Assembly (NCBI RefSeq): GCF_000003815.2 | Contig: NC_049991.1 | Location: 323,769 to 387,768 of the forward strand | Length of the DNA stretch: 64,000 bases | Direction of reading: 5' to 3' | Origin: Branchiostoma floridae | Lineage: Eukaryota; Chordata; Leptocardii; Amphioxiformes; Branchiostomatidae | Shown: positions 1 through 20,318 of the stretch, one piece after another | Layout of the letters: each line of letters opens with the position of its first letter | Numbering within the stretch: the stretch's first letter is position 1 | Program-made: the position numbers and the translations under genes | The notes under the pieces: generated by a model | Seen by the model: the letters and a program-made list of their open reading frames with translations, nothing else | What the model was told of the DNA's origin: nothing | Databases searched by the model: none

Positions 1-400
1 TCCTCATAGGTGCTGGCTGCCCACAATGGATGGATTGTTTGGATGTATGTATGGATGGGTGGGTGGATGGATAGATGGGTGGATGGGTCTATCAATACAC
101 CTGGTTTTGAAGAAAGAATGAATGGATCATTGGGTGGGTGAATGTATGGAATTGATGGATGGGTGAGTGAGTGAGTGAGTGGATGGATGGGTTGATGATG
201 GATGTGTGTGTGTGTGTGTATGATGGATGATGGTTGGGTGGATGTATGATGGATGGATGGGTGGGGGTTGTTGGATGGGTGGCTGGATGGATGGATGGGT
301 GGATGGATGATGGATAGATGGATGGGTGGGTGGGTTGGTTGGGTGCTTTGTTTGATAGGTGGCTGGCTGGCTGGATGGGTGAGTGAGTGGATAAATGAAT
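1..400. repeat. GGAT/GGTG-rich simple repeat tract
   Basis: Degenerate runs of ATGGATGG, GGGTGGGT and GAGTGAGT with a short (GT)n near 207-219 fill the first 400 bases. The apparent 105-aa reading frame across it (W/G/D/M-rich) is the translation of this repeat and not a gene. It probably lies in an intron or upstream of the gene whose exon starts at 779. Confidence 0.9.
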
Positions 401-778
401 GCCCTTTATGTATACTGGGTGGCCTTAGCCACTTTCTCCAGGTCCAGTGGGTAGGGCGGTCAATATTGCAAAAGAAGTTTCCTACCATAATTGCCCACTT
501 TCTCATCCCTTGTGGTCTGTTTGTTTCAACGCATCTTACAAATAATCATGCCAAGGCTATACAGATTTGATTACATGTGTGACATCCTCTCGGCACGTCA
601 AAACTGATTTGAGTGTGCGTAACAAAAGTTGGATCTGAATGCTTCCATTCCATGGTGAGGAAAAGGTTTAGGAAAGAACTATTGAGTTTACATTGTTTTA
701 ACTGTCATTGTATAACAACTTAAATTTGTTTACTAATTTTACTGATTGAAATTGATGATGAAATGTTTTTTTTTCCAG

Positions 779-3739
779 GCAGTTTTTCCCTCAGACAACT
801 GGACACGTTGACAGGGGAAAAATGTTTCATGGCAAAAGTCACGGTGCAGGGCAACTGTACAAGTCTACAGCATATTTTAAGTTGTCTGTCAGCATTTTAT
901 CATGTGGCCACACTGTATGAACTGTGGTGGAGTGGACCTCATCAAGCTGTTCAAATGGTAGACAGTGGAGATGGTTACCTGGTCTCCAGTGCTACAGACC
1001 AACCACAGAAATGCAGTACTGATGGATCCTACACCATGAAGGCTGCTGCCTCAACACCAGAGGAGAACAACACGTTTCCTGCCACAGACCAGATGTACTC
1101 TGTGTTCATCCAACAGCTCCAAGCAATATCAGCTGCTGTCCTCATACCTGACGTAGCTCGGAGGTATGCCCTGGAGGAGAGGCTGGCAGAGATGGAATCT
1201 ACCCTTCATGGGGCAGCTGCAAATCAGAGACAATCAAGATTGTCAAAAAATACAAGCACCTGCAATACAGTACAGACAGACGGTAACTACACCTGCAGCA
1301 CAGTACAGGCAGATGGTAACAACACCTGCAGCACAGTACAGGCAGATGGTAACAACACCTGCAGCACAGTACAGGCAGATGGTAACAACACCTGCAGCAC
1401 AGTACAGGCAGATGGTAACAACACCTGCAGCACAGTACAGGCAGATGGTAACAACACCTGCAGCACAGTACAGGCAGATGGTAACAACACCTGCAGCACA
1501 GTACAGGCAGATGGTAACAACACCTGCAGCACAGTACAGACAGATGGTAACAACACCTGCAGCACAGTACAGGCAGATGGTAACAACACCTGCAGCACAG
1601 TACAGACAGATGGTCTGCAAACAGGTCCTAGTCGGAAAAACAATGCTGAAGATGAAGAGTGGATCAACAGGGGGAGCCTGAATGGGAACTCACAGATGAT
1701 GGCTGGACTGGGTGTGCAACAGTTGGAAACTTGTCAGGATGTTAACCAGAGTACACAACTGTCACACCTTAAAGACCAGTTGTCTACCATACCACAGGGC
1801 TACAGGGTAAGTGCTAGTTGCCACATTCTTGGTCTAGTCCTTGCATACACCTCACTGGTAAGACCAAACTTTGAATACTCCACTACAGTATGGGATCCGT
1901 ATACAAAGAAAGATAAAGATAAACTGGAAAGGGTACAGAACCAAGCTGCCAGATTCTGTACAAACAATTAACACACACTACAACAGGGATTCTAGTGTTG
2001 CCAAAATGAAAACAGATTTGCAGTGGCTGTCAGACAAACCAAAGGAAAATGTCCAGACTTTCCATGATGTACAAAATGACCAATAAACTGGTGGATGTAC
2101 CAACTGATAAGTATCTAATACCAGCTCAAAAAAGAACAAGAAACAGTCATGCCTTCAAATACAAGAGATACCAACCTAGGATTGATGTGTTCAAAAATTC
2201 ATACTTTCCCAGAACTATCATGGAGTGGAATTTGTTATCACCAAGTACAGGAGGGGCATCTTCTCTGAGAAGAACGCTTGCAGATAGATGTACAAAAGTT
2301 AGGTGTGACGGGTTGTTCGGTGTAATATAACCAGTTGTGTGAAGCTGGTGTGTTACGCCGAACGGCGGTTATACTGGCGATATAGATACAGATAGTCCTT
2401 ATTGTTTGTTGTTACAAACCACATGCTCCTCTGACAACTTCTTGGTCCACATACATTCAACACTGCCCAGACATGTGGTCTTTGTGAAGAAAGTGAGACC
2501 AGACAAACACAGCACACAGAGACATAAAGATTTCAAAGTCATTGTGATAACAAGCAACAGGCATCTATTACATATGAGGGTCCTTCAAAAAGTACAAGTC
2601 GTTTTTTCATCAAATGAGATGAAATTTGATACTGAAATATTTCCATTTGATGTCCAGATTATTATGACTAACTGTTCTGTTGAAATTGACCACACCCTTG
2701 GAAGTCCTTCAGGAGCAACGAGCAGTGCAATTAACGTGCAATTTAAAAAATTCCCTGACCAATTAGCTATTGTATGAGGCAGGCTGAAACTGTACATGTA
2801 TAAAAATGCATATCTCAATATGCCACATTACTCACTTTCACTTTTGAAAGCCGACCAGGTTTTCTTCTTTGTTGTTGTGGTGGAGTAAAGTATAAGTCAC
2901 ACATTCAGCTATGAGTCCAAATGCCTACATGCCCGAAGGCTAATATAATACCTTCATAAACAAAGAACTGTTGAGGGCTCAGAGATCAAAATTGGCATGC
3001 AACCTATTGAGACATCTGTCATTTATACATGTGTGATTTCAGCTTTCTACAGTAATTATAAGTTGGTCAGATCTAGTAAGAGGAATTTATCTTCTGGCAG
3101 ACTTCTAGGGTGTGGTCATTTTGAAATCAATTCAGTCGCTCATTAAAATCTAAACAACGATATTTCAATCTAAAGAAGATGTATAACTTGGCCTTTTTGC
3201 CAAATTACATCTCATTTGATGATGGCATTACTTTTGAAGGACCCTTGTATACTAGAAATTTCCTGAAAACGTCCTTAGAGTTGCAAAACTACTAATTATA
3301 TTACATTAAGGGGATAGATCTACATTCATTTGTAACAGTTAAAGTCATAATGATTGTATTTGGTCATTTTTCTACATTATGATTTTAATCGACCTTAGTA
3401 CACTGCACAGCAATATTCACAATGTATGGATACGACTTTGAGGATATTAGTGTGAAATGTTGTTACAGTAATGAAGAAGCCTTTGTATTTTGCGTGAGCT
3501 GCAAGAATAGCAGCTGCTTACATTGTGCCATCATGTCCTGATGTGTGTTCCAGATCCTGCCATTCCCTGAGCCTGTAGAGTTGGCCATGACACTGGTGTA
3601 CCTGTGCTGTCACTGGCCTCAGAACCAGGACATCATGGCAGCAGTGGGCCATGCTGTCATCTCCTGGGGACTCACACATTCCCACAAGTCTTCCCAACAT
3701 CAGTATTTCACCAGATGGTTCAACAAAATGTCCACATAG
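779..3739 (+). CDS. 3' end of an unrecognised gene (two coding exons, 779-1806 and 3554-3739)
   Basis: The first exon follows a strong acceptor (long T run, CCAG at 775-778), stays open for 342 codons and ends at the consensus donor GTAAGT at 1807. The last exon starts after TTCCAG at 3553, in phase 0 that matches, and stops at 3737-3739. The last 61 residues (ILPFPEPVELAMTLVY..., ending in WFNKMST) look like a helical, Trp/Cys-containing folded tail. The long exon has a globular N-terminal part (YELWWSG, RRYALEERLAEME), then 11 tandem copies of an 11-residue Cys/Asn/Thr repeat, then a Gln/Asp-rich stretch. No signal peptide can be judged because the 5' end lies outside the window. I do not recognise the family. 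A LINE fragment and a small TIR element sit in the intron. That both exons belong to one transcript is inference from phase and orientation. Confidence 0.5.
1260..1622 (+). repeat. 33-bp in-frame coding minisatellite, 11 units
   Basis: Eleven 33-bp units encode CSTVQADGNNT with few substitutions (A/T at position 6, first unit CNTVQTDGNYT, last unit ends GLQT). Most units contain an N-X-T sequon. Because 33 is a multiple of three and no unit holds a stop, other frames on both strands are also open; those are shadows. Copy number is likely polymorphic. Confidence 0.93.
1830..2330 (+). mobile_element. Decayed LINE 3' fragment (reverse-transcriptase C-terminus)
   Basis: Successive frames read SLVRPNFEYSTTVWDPYT, KKDKDKLERVQNQAARF, then MMYKMTNKLVDVPTDKYL, RNSHAFKYKRY and FPRTIMEWNLL. 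This is the well-known C-terminal sequence of CR1/L2-like non-LTR retrotransposon polymerases (LVRPxLEYxxxVWDP, KLExVQxxAARF, FFPRTIxxWNxL). Frameshifts between the blocks show it is dead. It lies in sense orientation in the intron of the gene at 779-3739. Confidence 0.85.
2578..3244. mobile_element. Small non-autonomous DNA element with imperfect terminal inverted repeats
   Basis: GGGTCCTTCAAAA plus ATCAAATGAGATG at 2578-2625 recurs in reverse complement at 3200-3244. The interior has no convincing protein; a 123-aa frame through the left end has no recognisable family. I could not fix a target-site duplication. Confidence 0.55.
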
Positions 3740-5759
3740 ACAGAGTGGCAGAAATTGCATCACTTGTTTGATAAACCTACATGATGTATAGCCAAAGGTG
3801 ATTTTCTCACATCAATTTTTTACATACCCACTGAAGACAAATAAGAGAATCAATTTGTAAAAAGGTTGACTTTTTCAAAATTTAGCTGCTTATTCTTCAG
3901 CTTTTCAAACACAATCATGCAGTGTCCAAACTGCTTCAGGATGTAGTCTCTGAAACTTCACATCGCAAAAATGGCTGTTCAAGTACTTGTAACAAGTAGA
4001 AAGCATATTATCATTACCATAAAAACTGATAGCAGTGCATCACATTCTCTCAATTTAGATCTATGTTTAACTTTATTATTTGACAGTACAAAATGAATTA
4101 AACAACTGGATAACTAGTTAATGTTTATACATTGTAACACGGTCATTCAGATAGCATTCACTATTTTTCATCAGTCAGTTGAGACTGAGTCTTGGACTTG
4201 GGGAAATTAGGAGATTATATTTACATATGATATTATATAGATCAGAAAATTATAGAAATTTGTTTGAATCCTCCATTGTCAGTTATGTGGATAATTTATT
4301 GTTGAACATGTCCTTATGAATCTGTGGCAAGAAGATAATGTTGACTATGGCTGTTATCAATAGATGTCAACCATATGAAAATGCCATTTCAAATCGTAGT
4401 ACAGTTTGTAGTACACATCGTAGGCTCAGCTTGTTTGCATTGTTCATCTATGTTGAAGAAAACTAAGACATGGGTGGGACTATAGAATTTTATTTTATTC
4501 GCATTCATTTTTAGAGTATGGGACAAGAAGCTCACAATGAGCTTATGGAGGTCTTCTGCTCTGTATATTACATACAATGACAATCAAAAGTAACAAAATT
4601 GAGATTATAACGAAACGTATAACTTAAGATGACATGAACATAAAGTAAGTCATTACGCAACATAAGAATAACAAAAATACTAACAACAAAAACGGGAGAG
4701 CGCATACAAGGCTGGCATTACCAATCAATTTCAGATCAGATTAAGTAAATCTTCCGGTCATTTTGATAAAGTTGAAAACATAGTCAAAGATATTACAATT
4801 TATCGAGTGTGGGAGGAAAGGGCTGCCCATTGTGAGAAGGGTGCATAAGGTATTGTCAGATGAGTTAAGGGGGTCAGGCGAGAAAAATTCTTCTAGGTTT
4901 AAACGGGATATGGAGTGCAACATATGAATCCTTTTGCTATTGTATAGTTCGCAGTGCAACAAGTAGTGCTCAGTTGTCTCGTTTGAATTCCCACATTTAC
5001 AATTAGGGCTAGTTATACAATGGTGTTTGAATAGGTGTGAGTTAAGCTGGCTGAAGTCGAGTCTGAGTCTAGATTATAGAACATGTTTGACCTTTTGTCA
5101 CCATGGGGATGCCCCTTGAAATTGTTTATTCACTGTTGGTAAAACTATTTCCAACATCATGGGCAATACAGAAGAATAAAACAAACATCTGTTTATGAAG
5201 GTTTATAGTTGGAATGTGTGTGCAAGACAAGTAATTATATTTAGTTACACTGTTTAGTTATTATAGGATTGATGACAGTAATCATAAGTCATTCTCACGT
5301 GGAGAGCTGTCCATGTCCTAATAAACATCAGGCCGGCATTGACTCTGCCAAACCAGATGGACTTGCATCAGGCTTGCATCACTGCAGGGTTTGAAGTTTC
5401 AGAGATGAAGAACGAATGTTCTTTTTTTTTAAATAAAAAATCGGAGAAAACCCACCTCTACCAACAATAGATTTCTCTTTTTTTGTTTTTTCACATCTTA
5501 GTCTTTGTCTTTATATTGACCTTGGCATTCTATGACATTAGTTATCTGTTTTCTGATACTTTGTTTTCAATCTATGACATACATGTACATGTGCTCATTT
5601 TACATCAGCTGCTTTGTAAGATTTACAATATGGAGGAAAATTTTTTGTTGTTGAAATGGCCGAAAATTGATGTGCGCGAGGATGTCATCCATATAATCAA
5701 ATCAACATGGCCTTTACAGTCGTTACATGTGCAACTTTAATACCTCAGCTTCAAAATCA

Positions 5760-6480
5760 GCTCCAACCTCAAGTAGGGCATTACCCATGCTGAGAAAGGG
5801 CTCTCAATGCTTGCACTACCTCGTCCGTCTACTTGCCAAAGGTGGCATGCCCCCTGAAGATTTAACAAGTGTACAAAACTGTTATCAGACCTGTCCTGTA
5901 ATATGCAAACGTTGTGTATGTTAGGTGCACTATGTCAAAGTCTAACACTCTCGAAGCTCTACAAAGAGCCATGAAGATCATCCACAGAAACAGTTATGCC
6001 CCCACGGCTACCCTTCTGCCAACTCTCCAGTCCAGGCGCGAAGGTGCAAAACTCAAACTGGGAATTGACCGGAAGTTCAATCATGAAGATTTTTTTTACT
6101 GCTGGTTCCGAGGTCAAGTCATAAAGACTGGACTTAAATGCACAACAAACGGATTTTGATGCAACTTGAGACTGCATTATAGTCTTAGGATGTCACTCTT
6201 CGTAGATCTAGCTACTGTTTGCTAGTATTGTGTACTCCTTACCATTTATCTGTATTTGTGCATAGCCATCTCACCAGCTAAATTAGCAGCCTTACTCAAG
6301 ACTGCTTCTCTGTCTCGATTTCAAGTACCTTACTCTAGACTTCTCCCTGGAAATCCAATGACCCTTACTCATCACTGGCTGTCTGTCTGGAATGCCAGTG
6401 GTCCTAATAACCAACACTGCCCCTGGAATTCCATCAATCTGTGGCTTACTGTCCCAGTTTTCTAGACCGCATGCCTCCAT
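5760..6480 (+). mobile_element. LINE remnant with RT C-terminus and 3' tail
   Basis: Frames read GSQCLHYLVRLLAKGGMPPEDL followed, after a frameshift, by NTLEALQRAMKIIHRN and LLPTLQSRREGAKLKL, the LExxQRRAxRII...LPTLxxRR block of CR1-type LINE polymerases. The tail from about 6145 (ACAAACGGATT..., TTCGTAGATCTAGCTACT) recurs at 61160-61420, so it is the 3' end of the same family. Confidence 0.75.
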
Positions 6481-7383
6481 CCCCTCTGGGAGTACACTAA
6501 CCACTTGCTACTAGAGCTGGCTCCCTGACTGGAATTCCAAACATCCCTATGGACTATCTCCCTGACTGGAAATCCAAACATTCCTATGGGCCAGCATTCC
6601 TGTGGAACCATGCCTGTACAATTCCTAGAATTTTTGCAGTCTGAACACAATAATATACCATTTGGCTTGCCCCTGAGGCATCGCCAATAAAGCTATTATC
6701 TTCTATACAGCCGCTACAGAAACAAGACTGTAGCGAAGCGGCCTCGAATGAAGCTCCTCTTATCCATTCTTCACTTGCACACCTGGATGCCACACCCCAT
6801 CAGTCTTCACCTGCATACAACTCTTCACATAAAGAATTTTTTACTCTGTTCAGTAGACAAATTCAACTAACATTAATCTGGAGGGTGTTAACTACATTCT
6901 GGGAGGCAATAACCGTTACTGTGTTCAAGTAGGCAAGTATGTCCACGAATGCTTATACTGTAGAACCAATAGTGTAAATGACATGCTAGACCCAATATGT
7001 TGACTTATTCATACCTGTAGATATCCATGTCTGTCAAGTTGTACTGTAAGTAGTTGTTATACATGTAGACCTTACGAAAGTCGCTGTACTTTTGTCGTGT
7101 CAATTAAGATTTCTATACAGCTACTCCAACTCTGGTGTCAAGCTCTTCATCAGCAGCTGACTAATATACATGTATGTTGTGATGAACCCTGCTGAAAGCC
7201 GTGGAGGAATCCATGGCTACGACAGTGCTGGTAGATGATGGATTTTCAGCTCCTTTTAACACTTCACACTTCCTTTAAACAGCTTATGTTTACAAGAGCC
7301 TGGACCTTCAATTGACCTTTCAAGCTGCCTAATTGTCTAAATTATGGAAATAAAAAACTAATTTGTACATTGTATTACCCTAA

Positions 7384-8232
7384 GGCCATGTTGATTTGAT
7401 TATATGGATGACATCACTCCAAAACTGATGCGAGCGAGCGAATAAAAAAAAAGTTTGGCCAAAAAAAAAAAGTTGCCTTCAGTATGAAATCAAAGTGGCC
7501 AGAAAGGTTGAACATAGGACTAAACACACATAGTATGGTATACCAACAGTTAGGTGTAGGGACCAGTACATCATACGGGTGCAAAACATTTTTACTTCTT
7601 CTTGGAAATTAGAAAAAAAAACTGAAAAAAAATCAGAGGAACAGGTTTCGCTAATTACAAAATGGACACACTATGTCGACAGGCATTTGGGGTCTTACCG
7701 GGGGCCAAGAAGACAACAAGAGCGAAGTCAAGTAGAGTTTATAGTCAATTGTACCAAGTTTCTACAATCAAAGGTACAGAGACAGTGAGTTAGTCTTTAT
7801 TACATGGAGATGAGATTTTAAAATGCCAGTGTGAGTCCAATAATCCACCAAACAGATTCCATTGTAGCAAAATTGACCAATTACCATTGTTTGGAGTATT
7901 GCCAGTTCTCAAGTTTCCACAATCAGGGCCAGGTTCAGGTCCGGAATTGGAAATGATACTCTGGACCTTAATTTTCTGTACTGGTACCTCCCCCTACCAA
8001 CAACATATTTCTTTTCTTTCTGTCCTTTCACATCTTATTCTTTGACTTTAGATTTATTTTGGCATTAGTTATCTGTTTTCTGATACTTTTTTTTTCAATC
8101 TACGGAATATCTGTGATCATTCTACTGCTGCTTTGCACAATTTATTGTGTGGTCGAAAACTTTTTTTTTTTCGAAACGGCCGAAAATTGGTGCGAGCGCG
8201 GATGTCATCCATATAATCAAATCAACATGGCC
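7384..8232. mobile_element. PIF/Harbinger-like non-autonomous element, 849 bp, TAA target duplication
   Basis: The ends are inverted repeats of about 32 bp beginning GGCCATGTTGATTTGATT, and the element is flanked on both sides by TAA (7381-7383 and 8233-8235). A three-base TWA duplication is the hallmark of PIF/Harbinger. Parts of related copies occur at 5460-5712 and 54536-55502. No transposase is seen inside. Confidence 0.8.
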
Positions 8233-9399
8233 TAATTTGTATAACAGATACATAGGTCGGCATGTGTCATTGCTGTCTAAGATGTAGATGTAGATGTGAG
8301 CATTTTGTCATATACATGTATGATGCATGGTGATTTCCATAACTATATATAATCAAGGAGGTTGAAAGAATATTACATGGCAAGGGCAAGGGGCTGTCAA
8401 ACTCTTGTTTTAATGTTCAGCTTGGAAAGTTGATGTGGAAATAGCTTGCTTAAAATTAGTGTAATCTCCATGGGTCAAACTATATTGGGAACAGCCTCTA
8501 TACTTTATATGGCTGTACAGTTTACTTAACACGCAAGTCACACATCAAAGTGAAACTCTAGTTTACCAATCTTCCTGGAAGTATAACATGCATTGTGTGA
8601 AAATTCTGTGATACACATACTAGAATATATTCTGTGTCACAAGGAAAAACAGTGACACTTAAAGTCTTAAGAAACTATTCAGTACATTTGTTTGGGTTGA
8701 CATGGTATTTGTGCCTGATGACATCACATACTTTGATGTAGACCTTCCACAGGACCCACCACTGAAAGGACCAAGAATATGCCCATTTCAGCTACTTCCA
8801 CACTTTTTGTTCAATAAGATTCCTTTCAACAGTTACACATTCCATTTCAATAATTTTCTTCTTCCCTTACACTTGGTGTACAGTTACAACAGCACTAGTT
8901 GAAAATGTTACATCTTCTATAATGATATACTTCTATAATGTAGGTGTTCTTTCCACTGTTGGTTGTAAAAATGTGCCTTTGTAACCGCATTTGTTGAAAG
9001 AAAACAGTAACACACATTCATGTATCTGTTGAATAGTTTGGTAGAGGGGAAAACAGGATTTCCTCTACAACAATTGTTAACACAACCTAGCAAATGGCTA
9101 TGTAGAACATGACTTTAGAATTAGCTACCATAGAAGTTGCCGTATGTAAGAATCTATAGAAATGCACAACAAATGTCTGCGTGGTTTTCAACACATCTTT
9201 ACTAGAATGACTGAAAACTGAGATGTTACCATAATAATAATAAAAAAAAAGAATGAAGTATTTTAAAAAACTTTTAAATCTAGGAGTTACAAAACAGTCA
9301 TCTTAACCAGAATGTAAGATGAAGAGTACATTATGAATATTAATATCAGTTATGTTGAACAAGGCTGTGTGACCTTTAGTTATAAACATGTTTCTATAA

Positions 9400-17800
<8,401 letters not shown>

Positions 17801-18736
17801 TCATCCTAACAAGATATGGTGTGCTCCTCTGTGTTTCAACAGACTTTATATGCCGTATCAGATCAGATCATTTTTTCATCCACTGCGTTTCCTTGCGTGT
17901 CGGATATCATCTGTGTGTGAGCTACATAAAGCTTGTCACAAATATTCAAATAAGGGTGTCAAGTGTGGTCGTATATTTTATAGCCATTTGGTAACTTTTG
18001 CTTTGGCCATACTGTTTTTGTGTGGATTATGGAGGTTATAAATGAGTGGGTATATCTCAAGAACCGCTAGAAGGATTTTTTTAAATGTGGTAGTTAGGTG
18101 TCAAATTGAAAAGCTCCTTGGTTGATGCTTCTTTGGTGTAAATTTCAGCCTTCTAGCTGTTTGTTGTGAATCTGCAGTGTCATTTGTTTTGTGGATGTGT
18201 TTCCGGCTGAAAGAAGCAAATTACAGAATGGTCCATGTTACGAAACAACATTGGCATTTTCTCCTCTGACCAAAGACCCAACAGCCAAAAGCTACCTCAA
18301 AACTAATTCCCAAGGGAATGCATTTATGCAATTTTTGAAATATTTTCAAAGCGATTGTAATGCCTCCGCTGTTGAGGCGTCGCCAAAAAGAGTCCTGTGA
18401 CTAGCTCTGATTGGCTGGCATTTCGGTTTGTATTACCATAAACTCATTAGCATACTAGTGACTGCTCAATATCAGACGATGAGCTAATCGCTACCAGCTG
18501 CAGTAACTTTACAGTTTCAGCAGGAAAAAAGAAAGTAGCGGACGTCGTTGCAGCTTCAGGTACCTTTGTGAACGTTGGAGAAAGGTAGCGGCCGCCAGTT
18601 TTAACAGGTGTGCTTCAAGATCATACAGACTGCTTGCTTTCGTCCAGATCACACACATGGAGCCGCAAATTTTCTGTGAATCTAACATGTGACATCTCTG
18701 CTTCACCCTACGCTCTATGAGGGTCTGCATGGGGGG

Positions 18737-19960
18737 TCATGGTAACGCTTAACGGTAAATTCAGGAGGCCTGGTAACGCTTAACGGTAAATTCAGGAGGG
18801 TTTACAAAGCATACCTGTAATGATTGACGCGCAGTCCTATTCGTACAACGCTAACGTTAACGTTAGATTAGGGTGTCTCAATGGATGAAAATATCTGACT
18901 TTGTGACTATTATAAATGACATTGTGAGAAGGAAAAGGTGCCCAGAACCCGGGTGAATGACAGGGACAATGTCCGCTGCGTCATTGATATTTGCTTCCCA
19001 TGGGGCAGTGTTCTCGCTACACAGACGGCGACAGTAAATTTCTTATGGGGGGGGGGGGAGATATGATATTGAAGACAAAATTTTCAGCACATGGAGCGCC
19101 GAAGGCGCGACGCATCCTAGGGGGGGGCGGGGGTATGCTCCCCGGGAAAAATTTTTAAATCACGACCCTCTGAAATGCTATTTCCTGCATATTTCGGCAG
19201 ACTAATTTAATTTTAAGCTAGCTTAATGGCATTTTTCGTCAAGATTATACATGGTTAGTAGAGCTTTGACCTCCACCCAGACATCGTTTTGACCATTTCG
19301 AGCTTGGAAGGCACAAGACGTTGCAAAATAAGTCCGACGAAATTTCAAAATCTTGACTGTCTGAAGCGCCATTTCCTGCATGTTGAGGACAAATTTTGCT
19401 GGCGGAGGAAGCTAAATTAAATGACATCAAAGTTTTATTAGAGAGAAAAGTTTTTTTGGGCGACGATCCACGCACCCGACATATTTTCGCCATGTTGTCG
19501 TGAGCGCCAAAGGTGCAAGCCGACGCATTGCAAGGGAGGTCCGGAGAAACCTCATTTTCTGCATTCGATTTTGTATATTTTGTGCCTGAAACTAAGCTAA
19601 ATTTGACATTGAGATCTCTATGAGTGAAAGGGTTTTTGAGGGCGACGCTTCCGCGACATATTTTTACTACCAGTGCCGAAGGCCGGGGGACCAGGAAATT
19701 TTGAAATCTGGACCCTCTGAAACGCCATTTCCCGCATAATTTTTCAGGGACTCTGTCTGGCATTTGACTTCGTGACTTGTTATGAAGAATTTCTTGGTAA
19801 CGTTTCATGGTGAATTCGGGATAACAAATAACGATTAACGTTGAATTAAAACGACCAATAACGCTTCACGAAGAATATACCGGTAACGATTAACGGTGAA
19901 TTAGAGCGGGTCGGTAACGATTGACGGTGAATTAAAATGGCTCGTAATGCTTAATGGAAA
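18737..19960. repeat. GGTAACGCTTAACGGT repeat clusters
   Basis: Two clusters share the motif GGTAACGnTTAACGGT-GAATT: two units at 18737-18800 and about five at 19793-19955, bracketing about 1 kb of G-rich, low-identity repeat sequence. That intervening sequence resembles, inverted, the stretch at about 27240-27440. Confidence 0.7.
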
Positions 19961-20144
19961 AAGGCATGCAGGCCCTCCTCTATAAAGCAGAGGTTAGGCT
20001 CCGGCTGTTTCTGCAACTCTCACCACCGATGTCGAACGCTTCGGACCTTTACCAACTCGGGCCTAGCAATTTCTGGTCAACTCGACCTTTCACCTGTCAA
20101 CTCGGCCCTATTAAACGTCAACACTCTTATCGATGCCTTGCATA

Positions 20145-20318
20145 GTAGTCTCCAAGCAGACCCAACGGTGCCTTAGAGATAGTATCAAAGCTGCCAAAGG
20201 AGTATAGCCGGCCAAAGGGAGATAGCTGGCTAAGGGAGTCAAACGAGCACTGGAGCCTGGTGCCTTGCCAGCTTTGATACTATTTCTAAGGCACCGTAGG
20301 GTCTGCTTGGAGACTATT
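20145..20318. mobile_element. Foldback MITE, arms about 48 bp
   Basis: The arm AGTCTCCAAGCAGACCC...GTATCAAAGCTG returns in reverse complement at 20269-20318 with only about three differences, around a loop of roughly 75 bp. The interior has GCCGGCCAAAGGGA/AGCTGGCTAAGGGA direct repeats. Confidence 0.85.

Larger units (their letters stand above)
3740..9399. other. Intergenic region, repeats only
   Basis: Between the stop of the first gene and the 3' end of ALKBH5 I see LINE remnants (5760-6480), a Harbinger-like element (7384-8232), part of the same family at 5460-5712, and AT-rich sequence. No exon with splice sites and a recognisable protein was found. Confidence 0.6.

Noticed and set aside
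1-400. 105-aa W/G/D-rich ORF
   Set aside because: Translation of a GGAT/GGTG simple repeat.
1243-1667. Minus-strand and alternate-frame ORFs over 1243-1681
   Set aside because: Shadows of the 33-bp coding repeat, whose length is a multiple of three.
2406-2777. 123-aa ORF with a plausible composition
   Set aside because: It runs through the left TIR of a small mobile element, has no recognised domain and no splice context.
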